A DNA stretch of 64,000 nucleotides from Aliarcobacter sp. Its GTDB lineage: Bacteria > Campylobacterota > Campylobacteria > Campylobacterales > Arcobacteraceae. Position 1 is the stretch's first letter, and every line of letters begins with the position of its first letter. This document shows positions 41,533 to 52,281 of this stretch, in pieces. The translations under genes and the position numbers were made by a program. The notes under the pieces were generated by a model. The model was not told where the DNA came from, made no database searches, and saw nothing but the letters and a program-made list of their open reading frames with translations. The DNA lies in NCBI GenBank assembly GCA_028689025.1, contig JAQTXA010000001.1, positions 62,001-126,000 on the forward strand, read 5' to 3'.

Positions 41533-41850
41533 TTATGCTATAAAAGTACAACAATAATCTGTTAATTCTAATACTTTTATTTCAAAACTACAATTAGCAG
41601 GAACTTCAAAATACTCTCCACCATTTACAGTTTCCCAATTACTATCACCACAAGCGATTAAAACTTCAACTTTTCCTGAAATAATTTCCATATGTTCTGC
41701 TTCATTTGTACCAAAAGTATACTCACCTGGCATCATAATACCTAAAGATTTTTTTACACCATTTGCATCTACAAAACTTCTACTTGTAACTTTTCCATCA
41801 AAATAAACATTTGCTTTTTTTGTTAACTCTACATTTTTAATTGTTGGCAT
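41533..41850 (-). CDS. ppnP: Pyrimidine/purine nucleoside phosphorylase (DUF1255)
   Basis: KSLGIMMPGEYTFGTNEAEHMEIISGKVEVLI...NGGEYFEVPANCSFEIKV. Confidence 0.88.
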   Translation of the reverse strand: MPTIKNVELTKKANVYFDGKVTSRSFVDANGVKKSLGIMMPGEYTFGTNEAEHMEIISGKVEVLIACGDSNWETVNGGEYFEVPANCSFEIKVLELTDYCCTFIA

Positions 41851-41865
41851 ATTAATTCCTTTTTT

Positions 41866-43146
41866 TTATAAATTTTTCATAACTTCGTCAGCTGCATTAA
41901 TGCAAGCGTCAATATCTTCATTTGTAATTTTAGTACAAATAAATCCTGCTTCATATTGTGAACAAGCAAAATAAAAACCTTTTTTTAACATTTCATGGTG
42001 AAATGTAGCAAATCTTTTAAAATCACAAAGACCTACTTCTTTAAAGTTTTTTGGTTCATTATCACAAAAGAAGAAACCAAACATACTTCCTCTTGTATTA
42101 ACTTGTAAAGAAATACCATTTTTACTTGCTACATCTTTTAAGCCATTTACTAATCTTAAAGCTTTTTCACTTAATTCAGTATATACAGAAGGATTTGCTT
42201 TTAATTTTCTAAGACTTACTAATCCAGCAGCCATAGCAACTGGATTTCCACTTAAAGTTCCAGCTTGATAAACAGCTCCATCTGGACTTAAGTATCCCAT
42301 AATTTTTTTATTAGCGGCAAAAGCACCAACTGGCATTCCAGCACCAATTACTTTTCCGAATGTAATAATATCAGCTTGAACTTTTAAAATCCCACTTGCA
42401 CCTTTAAGTGAAGCTCTAAATCCTGTCATTACTTCATCAAATATAAGTAATGCACCATTTGCATCACATAATTCTCTACAAGCTTTTAAAAATTCATCAC
42501 TTGCAGGAACTAATCCCATATTTCCAGCAATTGGCTCAATTATAATACAAGCAATATCTGAACTATCTGCAAAACATTTTTTTAGATTTTCGATGTTATT
42601 ATATTCACATAAAAGTGTATGTTTTGTTAAATCAGCTGGAACTCCTGGACTACTTGGACTTCCAAATGTAGCCATTCCTGAACCTGCTTGTACTAACAGT
42701 GAATCCGAGTGTCCATGATAACAACCCTCAAATTTTACAATATCATTTTTCCCTGTAACTCCACGTGCTAGTCTAATAGCACTCATTACAGCTTCAGTTC
42801 CTGAGCTTACAAATCTAACTTTATCAATATTATCAAACATCTCAACAATTTCAGTAGCTAATTGTGTCTCAAGAACAGTAGGTGCGCCAAAAGATAGACC
42901 TTTTTTTGCAGTTTCAATAACAGCATTTTCAATATCTTTATCACAATGACCAAAAATTAGTGGCCCCCAACTTTGTACAAAATCCAAATACTTATTTCCA
43001 TCTATATCAAATAGATAAGCACCCTCCCCTTTTTCAATAAAAGGTGGTGTTCCTCCAACACTTTTAAAAGCTCTAACTGGTGAATCAACTCCTCCGGGAA
43101 TTACTTCACAAGCTTCTTCATAAGCTTTAATTGATTTATCAAACAT
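41866..43146 (-). CDS. hemL: Glutamate-1-semialdehyde 2,1-aminomutase
   Basis: [56 protein letters not shown]. Confidence 0.97.
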   Translation of the reverse strand: MFDKSIKAYEEACEVIPGGVDSPVRAFKSVGGTPPFIEKGEGAYLFDIDGNKYLDFVQSWGPLIFGHCDKDIENAVIETAKKGLSFGAPTVLETQLATEIVEMFDNIDKVRFVSSGTEAVMSAIRLARGVTGKNDIVKFEGCYHGHSDSLLVQAGSGMATFGSPSSPGVPADLTKHTLLCEYNNIENLKKCFADSSDIACIIIEPIAGNMGLVPASDEFLKACRELCDANGALLIFDEVMTGFRASLKGASGILKVQADIITFGKVIGAGMPVGAFAANKKIMGYLSPDGAVYQAGTLSGNPVAMAAGLVSLRKLKANPSVYTELSEKALRLVNGLKDVASKNGISLQVNTRGSMFGFFFCDNEPKNFKEVGLCDFKRFATFHHEMLKKGFYFACSQYEAGFICTKITNEDIDACINAADEVMKNL

Positions 43147-43183
43147 TTATATTCCTATTAATCATTTATTAGCGTAATTGTAT

Positions 43184-43189
43184 TATAAT
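43184..43189 (+). promoter_or_regulatory. Candidate -10 element (TATAAT)
   Basis: TATTATAATCGCGCT-ATG: -10 only 6 nt from the ATG at 43196. Confidence 0.45.
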
Positions 43190-43195
43190 CGCGCT

Positions 43196-43972
43196 ATGAA
43201 AATTATTATACTTGCCTTTATTATTTCAATATCTTTACATTTCTTTCTATTTAAGATGTATAAGAATGATGAATTTCCAAAAAACAGTGAAATAGAAGAA
43301 AAAACAATCAAAAAATCCGATGTAAAATTTGTAAAAATCAAAAAAGAAGAACCAAAAATAAATAAAACATTTGAAGAAAAAGTTGAACCAAAAGTTGAAA
43401 ATAAAATAGAATCTCCTAAACCAAATAAAGAGATTGTAAAAAAAGAAGTAATACCAAACGAGATTCAAAAAAAAGTTGACTATGCGAAAAAAGTTGATGT
43501 TCAAAAATCTAAAGAGTTACAAAAAAAAGTATTAAATGAACAAATTGTAAATGAAAAAGAATCTATCCAAGATAAAACATTAGAAAACTTTTTAGCTCAA
43601 AAAGAACCAGTAAGTAAAGAAATTTTAAATGAACTTCAAAAATTATATGGTGAAGAGTATGATAAATTCACAAAGGTACAAAAAGCTTATTTAGAAAAGA
43701 ATTTAGGTAATTTTCAAACCATTACCCAAAGGGTTTTAAATAGGTTAGGTTATCCTCCAATTGCAGCAAAACTCAAAATTGGTGGAGTAAATGTTATAGA
43801 ATTTATGTTTCATCCTGATGGAAGTATTACAAATTTAAGAGTAATAAATTCATCTGGATATGCTGTTTTAGATGATTATTCTCTTGAATTAATTGAGATT
43901 GCATACAAAGATTATCCAAAACCTCAAACATCTACGAAACTAAGATTTAATGTACAATACAGATTATATTAG
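43196..43972 (+). CDS. TonB-like energy transducer protein
   Basis: N-terminal TM, Lys/Glu/Pro-rich linker, C-terminal GGVNVIEFMFHPDGSITNLRVINSSGYAVLDDYSLELI; ORF-track start is TTG 43178. Confidence 0.75.
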   Translation: MKIIILAFIISISLHFFLFKMYKNDEFPKNSEIEEKTIKKSDVKFVKIKKEEPKINKTFEEKVEPKVENKIESPKPNKEIVKKEVIPNEIQKKVDYAKKVDVQKSKELQKKVLNEQIVNEKESIQDKTLENFLAQKEPVSKEILNELQKLYGEEYDKFTKVQKAYLEKNLGNFQTITQRVLNRLGYPPIAAKLKIGGVNVIEFMFHPDGSITNLRVINSSGYAVLDDYSLELIEIAYKDYPKPQTSTKLRFNVQYRLY

Positions 43973-43980
43973 GGAAAACA

Positions 43981-44697
43981 ATGACAATAAATGAAAATAA
44001 AAATTATTTCTATAGACTTTTAAAAGGAGAGAGTTCCTTTCCAATCGTATTTTGGTTTTGGTTTATATTTGTATCTTTTTTAATTGAACTCTTTTTTGAA
44101 ATAATTTTCATGGATAGCATCTATGCCCAGAATAAAGAAAATTATACGGAGTTTTTTTTATATCTTGTTCTTACAATCTATTCTTTTGCTATTTTTTTAA
44201 TAATTTTTAGAACAGCAAATAAATATAAAGGTCTAAAATTATGGTCATTTTTATCAAAAGTATTAGTAAGTATAAATCTATTTTTTTCTATTAATTTTTT
44301 TATTGAAGTAGGTAAATTCTATTTTTATGAAGATTATGGTCTAGAAAAAGAGATTGCAAGTTTAAAAGATAATTTACCAATGCAAATAGATATAAATAGT
44401 ACTTTAATAGATATAAACAAAGAAAAGAAAAATATTTATTACAAATACCAACTTAACGAAGTTAATTTAGAAGATGATATTTTGAGAAATAAATTTAAAA
44501 AACAGATTCAAGACTCTTTATGTGAAGATCCCAATACATTAGATTTATTAAAACGAGACTATATTTTAAATTATAGCTATGTAAATGAGAAAGAGAAAGA
44601 GATTATAAATATTATTACGGATAAAAAAGCATGTGGTGATTCAATTTATGATTTAGAAATTTTAAATAATGTATTAGAAAAACAAGGAAAAATCTAA
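43981..44697 (+). CDS. Hypothetical membrane protein
   Basis: Hydrophobic segments, 9 nt downstream of TonB-like gene. Confidence 0.5.
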   Translation: MTINENKNYFYRLLKGESSFPIVFWFWFIFVSFLIELFFEIIFMDSIYAQNKENYTEFFLYLVLTIYSFAIFLIIFRTANKYKGLKLWSFLSKVLVSINLFFSINFFIEVGKFYFYEDYGLEKEIASLKDNLPMQIDINSTLIDINKEKKNIYYKYQLNEVNLEDDILRNKFKKQIQDSLCEDPNTLDLLKRDYILNYSYVNEKEKEIINIITDKKACGDSIYDLEILNNVLEKQGKI

Positions 44698-44710
44698 CTT
44701 TTTCCTTGTT
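44681..44710. terminator. Bidirectional Rho-independent terminator
   Basis: AACAAGGAAAAA-TCTAAC-TTTTTCCTTGTT. Confidence 0.8.
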
Positions 44711-45815
44711 ATAACTTTCTTTCATAATTGTATAAATTCATATATCTAAATGCTAATAAATTTTCTAAAATAGCAAATGTAACTATAAAATTAATAAATG
44801 AACTCCCCCCATAAGAAAACAGTGGTAAAGGAAGTCCAACAACTGGTGCAAAACCAATAACCATTAAAATATTAACACTCATGTTAAAGAAAATAAGAAG
44901 CCCTAACCCAGAAGCAAAAACCCTAATTATATAATCATCTTTAAAATAATAGTTCATACTGAGTAAATGCATGACTATGATGGCATATAAAAATATCAAT
45001 CCAATTGCACCTATAAATCCATATCTTTCAACAAAATATGCAAAAATAAAATCGCTAGTAGCAATTGGTAAAAATTTAAGTTGAGTTTGAGTTGCATCTT
45101 CACTTTGTTTTCCAGTAAGTCCACCTGAACCAATAGCAATAATTGATTGCTGAACATGATAACTAGGCTCTTCTGAAACAAAATCTGTTATTCTTTTTTT
45201 CTGATAATCTTTTATTAAATATGTATAAATAAATGGTGATGAAATACCAATTACAATAATAATAGTTGCCCAAATTTTCCAGTTTACACCAACAATAAAT
45301 AAGATTCCATAACCTACCAAAAGTAAAACAAGTGCTGTTCCTAAATCTGGTTCTTTTGCAATTAATACAAATGGTAATAAAATATAAAAAGAAAAATAGA
45401 CAAAATCTAAAAGATTATAACCATTTTTTGGTGGTGGTTTATGTTGGATTAAAAATCCAAGCATCAAAATAAATACTGGTTTTATTAATTCAGAAGGCTG
45501 AATTGTTGTACCTAAAATTGGAACAGGCAACCATCTAGTCGCTCCTAACTTTGTAACACCAACAAATTCAACAGCTAGTAATAATATAACTCCTAACCAA
45601 TATAAAATTGGAATGATTCTAATCTTTTTTCTGATTGGTAAAATAAAAACAAACATGAATATAAAAATAGAAATTGCATAATATACTAATTGTTTATTAG
45701 CTAACCTTTCGTTAGTTTCACCAATTAAATGGTATGATATAAATATCAAAGGTAAAACAAATATTATTAACAAATAATCAAAATGGGAAATAATTCTTTT
45801 ATCAAATAATCGCAT
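44709..45815 (-). CDS. rodA: Rod shape-determining protein RodA (SEDS family)
   Basis: GATRWLPVPILGTTIQPSELIKPVFILML; GYGILFIVGVNWK; GLPLPLFSYGGSSFINF. Confidence 0.94.
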   Translation of the reverse strand: MRLFDKRIISHFDYLLIIFVLPLIFISYHLIGETNERLANKQLVYYAISIFIFMFVFILPIRKKIRIIPILYWLGVILLLAVEFVGVTKLGATRWLPVPILGTTIQPSELIKPVFILMLGFLIQHKPPPKNGYNLLDFVYFSFYILLPFVLIAKEPDLGTALVLLLVGYGILFIVGVNWKIWATIIIVIGISSPFIYTYLIKDYQKKRITDFVSEEPSYHVQQSIIAIGSGGLTGKQSEDATQTQLKFLPIATSDFIFAYFVERYGFIGAIGLIFLYAIIVMHLLSMNYYFKDDYIIRVFASGLGLLIFFNMSVNILMVIGFAPVVGLPLPLFSYGGSSFINFIVTFAILENLLAFRYMNLYNYERKL

Positions 45816-45834
45816 AGTGAAAGAGTATCTAAAT

Positions 45835-46821
45835 ATGGATAAAAATTTTATTGTTTTTGAAACAAATAGACTAGATAAATTTCTAGCATTAAATATTGAT
45901 GCTTCAAGAAATCAAATTGAACAACTAATCAAAAAAGAGTACGTAAAAGTAGATGGCAAGATTGTAAGTAAAACAGGACTTAAATTAAAAGAGAGTCAAA
46001 GTATTGATGTTCATTTCCCTGATGCTGAATTAAATCCAGTTAAAGATGAAAATTTTGTAAAAGAGTCTTTAAAAGATAAAAATGTTGAAATCATTTATGA
46101 AGATGATGATATTTTGGTTATAAATAAACCATATAACTTAACAGTACATGATGCTCCAAGCGTTAAAGATGCAACTTTGGTTGACTGGTTAAAGTTAAAT
46201 AATATCTCATTATCAACAATTAGTGGAGAAGAAAGACATGGAATTGTACATAGATTAGATAAAGGAACAAGTGGTGTTATGGTTGTAGCAAAAACGAATC
46301 AAGCACATTTAGGACTTTCTAGACAACTTGAAGATAAATCTATGGGAAGATATTATCTAGCAATAGTAGATATGCCTTTAAAAGATAATATTATAATTGA
46401 TAAGTCAATAGCTAGAAGTCAAAATAATAGACTTAAAATGGCAATTGATGAAAATGGAAGAAATGCAAAATCTGCATTTCATAAACTTTCATTAAGCAAA
46501 AAAGAGAATTTTGAATTAATAGTAGCTAAATTGTTCACTGGAAGAACTCATCAGATTAGAGTTCACTTAAGTTCGATAAATAGGCATATATTGGGAGATA
46601 ATTTATATGGTTTTAAGGGCGAATTAAATAAAATAAATAGATTTTATTTACATGCTTATTATCTTTATTTAACTCATCCTATTACAAATAAGCAAATGAG
46701 ATTTAAAGCAAATTTACCAAAAGATATGGATGAATTCTTAAATACTAATTTTCAAGAGGAGAATATAAATGACAAACTTAATGAAAACAACATCATTAGC
46801 TACTTTAATACTTTTGCTTAG
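45835..46821 (+). CDS. RluA-family pseudouridine synthase
   Basis: S4-like N-terminus; ERHGIVHRLDKGTSGVMVVAKT; FTGRTHQIRVHLSSINRHILGDNLYG. Confidence 0.92.
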   Translation: MDKNFIVFETNRLDKFLALNIDASRNQIEQLIKKEYVKVDGKIVSKTGLKLKESQSIDVHFPDAELNPVKDENFVKESLKDKNVEIIYEDDDILVINKPYNLTVHDAPSVKDATLVDWLKLNNISLSTISGEERHGIVHRLDKGTSGVMVVAKTNQAHLGLSRQLEDKSMGRYYLAIVDMPLKDNIIIDKSIARSQNNRLKMAIDENGRNAKSAFHKLSLSKKENFELIVAKLFTGRTHQIRVHLSSINRHILGDNLYGFKGELNKINRFYLHAYYLYLTHPITNKQMRFKANLPKDMDEFLNTNFQEENINDKLNENNIISYFNTFA

Positions 46822-47827
46822 TGGTTGTACAAATATAATTGATACCTTAAATCCAGCAACAAAACCAAAAGTGGATAATTCTATTGAAATAGTAAATTAC
46901 AGCTCTATAAAATCTATCCCCGATATGGCAAATATAGGATTTGAATGGGAAAAAGTAAGTGATCCAAGAGTTATTGGTTACAATTTTTATAGAACTGAAC
47001 TAAATAAAGATTCAAATGAATTAAAACTTGTAAAAGTACTTGAAAACAAATATGCAACACATTATGTAGATAAAGGATTAGAGCCTAAAACGAGATATGC
47101 TTATCAAATTTCTTCAATAATAGAAGGAGGAATTGAATCAAAAACAACAGATGCATACATTGTTGAAACACTTCCTAGAATTATACCTGTTGAATTTGCA
47201 CAAGCAATTTCTAATTTACCTCATAGTGTAAAATTACTTTGGAGACCACATCCTGATAACAGAGTAGGATATTATAGAATTGAAAAATATAATACATTCA
47301 TAAATGAGTGGATACTTTTAAAAACTATAAAACAAAGACTTCAGGCAGAGTATGTTGATACTGGATTAGATAATAATACAAGTTACAAATATAGAATTAA
47401 AGCTTTCAGTTTTGATGATGTAGAAGCTGCACCTACAAAAGTAGTTATTGGAAAAACAAAAGCTCTTCCAGCAAGTCCGACAAATGTTAGAGCATCAAAT
47501 AATGAATCTAAAAGAATTACAATATCGTGGAATGCTTCTCCAACAGCTGATGTAATAAAATATGAAATACATAGAAGTACATTCAAACTCTTTGGATACT
47601 CAAAAATAAAAGAAGTTAATGCAAATACTTTAGAATATATTGATACACCAGAAAATAGCGGAAAAGCTTACTATTATAAAGTTATAGCTGTTGATAAAGA
47701 TGGCTTAGAAAGTAATACAGATGCAGTTCAAGGGATGAGTTTTAATACTTTTTCTAATCCAAGCTCAGCTTTAGCGAAATTAGAACAAAATAAAATTGAT
47801 TCAACATTAGAAAAAATAAAATTATAA
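46769..47827 (+). CDS. Fibronectin type III repeat lipoprotein
   Basis: LLLSGC lipobox; three FN3-like repeats (e.g. SPTNVRASNNESKRITISWNASPTADVIKYEIHRS). Confidence 0.82.
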   Translation: MTNLMKTTSLATLILLLSGCTNIIDTLNPATKPKVDNSIEIVNYSSIKSIPDMANIGFEWEKVSDPRVIGYNFYRTELNKDSNELKLVKVLENKYATHYVDKGLEPKTRYAYQISSIIEGGIESKTTDAYIVETLPRIIPVEFAQAISNLPHSVKLLWRPHPDNRVGYYRIEKYNTFINEWILLKTIKQRLQAEYVDTGLDNNTSYKYRIKAFSFDDVEAAPTKVVIGKTKALPASPTNVRASNNESKRITISWNASPTADVIKYEIHRSTFKLFGYSKIKEVNANTLEYIDTPENSGKAYYYKVIAVDKDGLESNTDAVQGMSFNTFSNPSSALAKLEQNKIDSTLEKIKL

Positions 47828-47838
47828 TAAGAAGATAA

Positions 47839-49032
47839 ATGCCACATATAGTATTTGAAAAAAAAGAGTTAATTAACATCCCATCACAAAAAGATGGGGT
47901 AGATTTTGAGTTTATTGCAAAGTCTTATAATTTTACTGAAAAAGTAAGAAGAATTGAGTATAAAATTGCATTAAAAAATGAAGGTAAAGAATTTTTATTA
48001 TCACTAAAACCAAAAGATGATAATTTTATGATAAAAGCTGATAAAGTAACAAGAATATCGCCTGTTACGTTGGTAAAAAATGCTTTAAATGCTTATGTTA
48101 ATTTAAATAATTCAAATATCTTATTTTCAAATACAAATAATCTAAAATTTAAAAATGAACCAAAACATTTATATTTAAAAGATATTAACTATTTTGTTGA
48201 TGAATTTAATACAGATAAAGAGATTCAAATTGAGATTGGTTTTGGAAGTGGAAGACATCTATTACACCAAGCTAAAACGAATCCTAATATTCAATTTATT
48301 GGACTAGAAATTCACTATCCATCAATTGAACAACTACTAAAACAACTTGAAATTCAAAATATTACAAATGTTTTAGTTGTAAATTATGATGCAAGACTTT
48401 TTATGGAATTTATTGAATCAAATAAAGTTGGAAAAATATTTGTACATTTTCCTGTTCCTTGGGATAAAAAACCACATAGAAGAATCTATTCGAATGAATT
48501 TGTAAATGAAGCTTTAAGAGTTTTAAAAATTGCTGGAACACTGGAGCTTAGAACTGATAGTAGAAAATATTTTGATTTTTGTACAGAAGTTTTAACTAAT
48601 CTTCCAAAAGGAAGAATTACAATTGATATAAACAAAGATTTGGCAGTATCTAGTAAATATGAAGATAGATGGAAAAAACAAGGTAAAAATATCTATGATG
48701 TAGTTTTAGAAGCACAAAATGAAGATGAAAATATAAATCTGAATTTTGATTTCTCTTTTGATTTTAAAATAGATTTTCTTAGGACTTTAAAAACTATTCC
48801 AACAAAATCAATAATAGAAAAAAACTATTTTATTCATGTGGAAGAGCTTTATACTATTGAAAATAGTGAGAATTCTGGATTAATAAAGATAACTATGGGG
48901 AATTTTGATAGACCTGTAACAAAATATCTTTATGTAAATGATGGAACTATCTCTTATTATCAAGGGAATCCACTTCCAACAAGTTCAAATATAAATGCCC
49001 ACGAAAAATTAAAAGAGATTTTAAGTAAATGA
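47839..49032 (+). CDS. trmB: tRNA (guanine-N7-)-methyltransferase
   Basis: EIGFGSGRHLLHQAKTNPNIQFIGLEIHYPSIEQLL; HFPVPWDKKPHRRIYSNEFVNEALRVL. Confidence 0.92.
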   Translation: MPHIVFEKKELINIPSQKDGVDFEFIAKSYNFTEKVRRIEYKIALKNEGKEFLLSLKPKDDNFMIKADKVTRISPVTLVKNALNAYVNLNNSNILFSNTNNLKFKNEPKHLYLKDINYFVDEFNTDKEIQIEIGFGSGRHLLHQAKTNPNIQFIGLEIHYPSIEQLLKQLEIQNITNVLVVNYDARLFMEFIESNKVGKIFVHFPVPWDKKPHRRIYSNEFVNEALRVLKIAGTLELRTDSRKYFDFCTEVLTNLPKGRITIDINKDLAVSSKYEDRWKKQGKNIYDVVLEAQNEDENINLNFDFSFDFKIDFLRTLKTIPTKSIIEKNYFIHVEELYTIENSENSGLIKITMGNFDRPVTKYLYVNDGTISYYQGNPLPTSSNINAHEKLKEILSK

Positions 49033-49691
49033 TTGAAGCAAAAAATATTTATCTTTCATATGATGACAATAAATATGTTATTAAAAAAGGAAACTTTTCT
49101 ATTAAACCTAAAGAATTTATTTTTATAGGTGGAAATTCAGGAAGTGGAAAATCAACACTTTTAAAATCATTTTATGGAGATATTCCTCTAAAACATGGTA
49201 GTTTGAAGATAGAAAACCAAGAAGTTTTTGGAATTAGAGGTAAAAAATTAAGAGTTTTAAGAAAAGACATTGGTATTATTTTTCAAGATTATAAACTTAT
49301 AAATGAGTATACTATCGAAGAAAATATCATGATTCCACTTAAAATAAATGGTTATTCAGATGACATATCAAAAGACCAAGCTAACAAACTGCTAGCTCAT
49401 GTAAGACTTTCACATAGAGCTGGTTACTATCCAAATGAATTAAGTGGTGGTGAGCAACAAAGAGTAGCAGTTGCTCGTGCACTTGCACATAACCCAAAAA
49501 TAATAATTGCAGATGAACCAACGGGAAATCTTGATGATTTTTCAGCTGAAGTTGTATGGAATTTATTAAAAGGTGCAAATGAGCAATTAGGAATTACGAT
49601 AGTTGTTGTAACACATAGAGTTCCTAAAAACTTAGGAATTAAGTTTAGACAATTATCTATTGAAGATGGAATTATTTATGAAGTTTCTTAA
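49029..49691 (+). CDS. ftsE: Cell division ABC ATPase FtsE
   Basis: GGNSGSGKSTLLKSFYGDIPLKHGSLKI; IGIIFQDYKL; LSGGEQQRVAVARAL; FtsX follows. Confidence 0.9.
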   Translation: MIEAKNIYLSYDDNKYVIKKGNFSIKPKEFIFIGGNSGSGKSTLLKSFYGDIPLKHGSLKIENQEVFGIRGKKLRVLRKDIGIIFQDYKLINEYTIEENIMIPLKINGYSDDISKDQANKLLAHVRLSHRAGYYPNELSGGEQQRVAVARALAHNPKIIIADEPTGNLDDFSAEVVWNLLKGANEQLGITIVVVTHRVPKNLGIKFRQLSIEDGIIYEVS

Positions 49692-50496
49692 AAATTTATT
49701 CGCTTTTTTAATTCCTTTACTTTCAATGTTAATTACATTTTCTATATTTTTATTAATAGATAATGTAGTTGATAATTATAAATCTAAGATTTCAAGGGAT
49801 TATTCTATAATTATAGTTACAACTAATCCCGTGGAAAAAGATTCTATTAAAGAGTTAGCTGGTATTAAAGTAGAAAAGATACAAAATTTACCAAATGATA
49901 AAATTATTTCAAGTATCCAATCTAATTTATCAGAGACATCTGTTGAATTATTAAAACAAAAACTTCCAAATTTTTATCAAATTTATTTAGAGATTTTTCC
50001 AACAACTAGTGAATTAGATGATATTAAACAGACTTTATTACAAAATAAAAATGTAAGAAAGGTTGAAGTTTTCTATAAAAATCACAATCAAATATATCTA
50101 CTTTTGCTTTTATTAAATAGTGTATCTTTCATACTATTTTTTATTATTACAATTTTTGCAATAATCATTATTGCAAAACAAATAAAACTATGGTTTCATG
50201 AACAAAGCGTTAAAATATCCATTTTAAGACTACATGGAGCTTCAATTTTATATAGTGCTTCCTCAATATTAAATTATGCATTGTTGAGTTCATTATTATC
50301 ATTTTTAATTTCAGCTGCATTTTTATATTATGTTTCTAATAATATGACTGTATTATTCCCACTAGAATTACATGAAATAGTAGATATTGATATAAATTTA
50401 TTTACTGAATTAGTAAAAATATTTTCCTTATCATTTAGTATTTCTATGTTTACAATATTTGGTGTATTACTAAAATATAAGATAACTAATGACTAA
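49678..50496 (+). CDS. ftsX: FtsX-like permease
   Basis: FtsX topology, KIFSLSFSISMFTIFGVLL; next to ftsE; start chosen at ATG 49678. Confidence 0.82.
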   Translation: MKFLKNLFAFLIPLLSMLITFSIFLLIDNVVDNYKSKISRDYSIIIVTTNPVEKDSIKELAGIKVEKIQNLPNDKIISSIQSNLSETSVELLKQKLPNFYQIYLEIFPTTSELDDIKQTLLQNKNVRKVEVFYKNHNQIYLLLLLLNSVSFILFFIITIFAIIIIAKQIKLWFHEQSVKISILRLHGASILYSASSILNYALLSSLLSFLISAAFLYYVSNNMTVLFPLELHEIVDIDINLFTELVKIFSLSFSISMFTIFGVLLKYKITND

Positions 50497-51823
50497 CAAA
50501 ATAGTTTTTTTATTAATAGTATTTATAAGCACTATTTTTGCTGCATCTAATATTGACAAAAAAATACAAACAAATACAGAAAAACTTAATTCTAGCGATG
50601 ACAAAAAAGAGAGTACTTCATTAAAGATAAAAAATTTGGCTGATCAAATTGAGAGTCAAAATGCGAATATAACTAATATTGAAAAAGATATTAAGCAGAT
50701 AAATTCTGATATTGATGAGCATCAAAAACTATTAGAAGAGGCAAAAACTAAATTAGATGAACTTAAATCTAAATCTTCTGAATTAATAAAAGAAAAAACT
50801 ACTAGTGAAGAACAAATTGTAGATACTATTATTGAAGAGTTTTCTATTTCAATTGCAGTAAAATTAGCATCGGAAGATAGTTTACAAGAGTTAATAGATA
50901 GTGAAATTTATACTTTATTATCTCAACATTCAAAAGATAAAGTTCTAAAATTAAATACAAATTATAGTGCCTTATCTGCAAATACAAAAAATAATCAAAA
51001 AGATATAGAAAAGATTTCTTCATATATTAATGATAGGCAAAAAACAAAAGATAAATTAACTAACTTAAAAGAGAAACATTCAAGTTCTCTTTCTAGTTTA
51101 GAGCAACAACATAAATCTTATCAAGAAGAGTTAAATAAAGTTGCTAAAGAGCAAGAATCATTAAAAAATCTTCTTTCTGAATTAAATATTCTAAAACAAG
51201 AAGAGACAAAAAAAGCTGAAGAAGCAGCGGCAGCTGCTGAAGATGAGAAAAGAAAAAGATTACAAGCACTGCTATCACAAAAAAGAAATAGTAATAATAA
51301 TTCAAATGTTGAAGATGAAGCTCCACAAGATGAAATTCAAACTTCTGATGTAAGAAATCAAAGATATGCAAAAACTCTAAATCTTGATGTAAGAAAAATT
51401 GGTTCATCAACAGATGGAATTACAATTATAAAATATAAAGGTGAAAAAACAATTGCCCCATTAAAGTCATTTAAAGTAGTTAAAAATTTTGGAACATATT
51501 ATGACCCTGTTTATAAAATCAAACTATTTAATGAATCTATAGTTTTAAAAAGTGATGAAAATCAAGCAAAAGTTGTTTCTGTTTTAAATGGTAAAGTTGT
51601 TTATGCAAAGAAAAATGCTGGAATGCTTGATAATGTTGTGATTATTCAACACGAGGGAGGACTTCATACGATTTATTCTCACTTAGATGAAATTTCACCT
51701 ACTTTAGTTGTGGGAAAATGGATAAAACAAGGATATGTGGTTGGTCGTGTTAATAATACCTTAATGTTTCAAGCAACAAAAGATTCTTCACATATAGACC
51801 CGAAAGATTTGTTTAAAATATGA
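50489..51823 (+). CDS. Murein hydrolase activator, EnvC-like (coiled coil + M23/LytM)
   Basis: Signal peptide, long coiled coil, VVIIQHEGGLHTIYSHLDEISPTLVVGKWIKQGYVVG. Confidence 0.88.
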   Translation: MTNKIVFLLIVFISTIFAASNIDKKIQTNTEKLNSSDDKKESTSLKIKNLADQIESQNANITNIEKDIKQINSDIDEHQKLLEEAKTKLDELKSKSSELIKEKTTSEEQIVDTIIEEFSISIAVKLASEDSLQELIDSEIYTLLSQHSKDKVLKLNTNYSALSANTKNNQKDIEKISSYINDRQKTKDKLTNLKEKHSSSLSSLEQQHKSYQEELNKVAKEQESLKNLLSELNILKQEETKKAEEAAAAAEDEKRKRLQALLSQKRNSNNNSNVEDEAPQDEIQTSDVRNQRYAKTLNLDVRKIGSSTDGITIIKYKGEKTIAPLKSFKVVKNFGTYYDPVYKIKLFNESIVLKSDENQAKVVSVLNGKVVYAKKNAGMLDNVVIIQHEGGLHTIYSHLDEISPTLVVGKWIKQGYVVGRVNNTLMFQATKDSSHIDPKDLFKI

Positions 51824-52272
51824 TACTTTTTATAGATGGTGATGCTTTCCCTAATCTTTTAAAACCAATTGTTTTAAGGGCTATTGAAAAACAAAAATTA
51901 GATACAATTGTAATTGCAAATAAAAAGATAAATATAGGTCATTCTAATTATATAAAATATATAATTGTTGACCTTGGTGCAGATGAAGCTGATAATAAAA
52001 TTGTTGAAATGTTAAATTCAAACGATTTAGTAATTACAGCGGATATTCCACTAGCAGATAGAACAATAGATAAAGATGCCCATGCAATTGACCATAGAGG
52101 TTCTATGTACACAAAAGACAATATAAAACAGTATCTTGCAATGAGAAATCTAATGCAAGAGATACGCGATAGCGGAGAGATTACAAAAGGCCCTGCCCCT
52201 TTTTCTCAGAAAGATGCTCAACAATTTGCAAACTCTTTTAATAATTTTTTGCAAAAATATAATAAAAATTAA
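51820..52272 (+). CDS. YaiI/YqxD (DUF188) family protein
   Basis: ILFIDGDAFPNLLKPI; DLVITADIPLADRTIDKDAHAIDHRGSMYT. Confidence 0.88.
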   Translation: MILFIDGDAFPNLLKPIVLRAIEKQKLDTIVIANKKINIGHSNYIKYIIVDLGADEADNKIVEMLNSNDLVITADIPLADRTIDKDAHAIDHRGSMYTKDNIKQYLAMRNLMQEIRDSGEITKGPAPFSQKDAQQFANSFNNFLQKYNKN

Positions 52273-52281
52273 GGATTTACC

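Noticed and set aside
43300-43600. Lys/Glu/Pro-rich low-complexity region
   Set aside because: Expected periplasm-spanning linker of a TonB-like protein, not a novel repeat.
51200-51260. Ala/Glu-rich EEAAAAAEDEKRKR stretch
   Set aside because: Ordinary coiled-coil linker in EnvC-like proteins.
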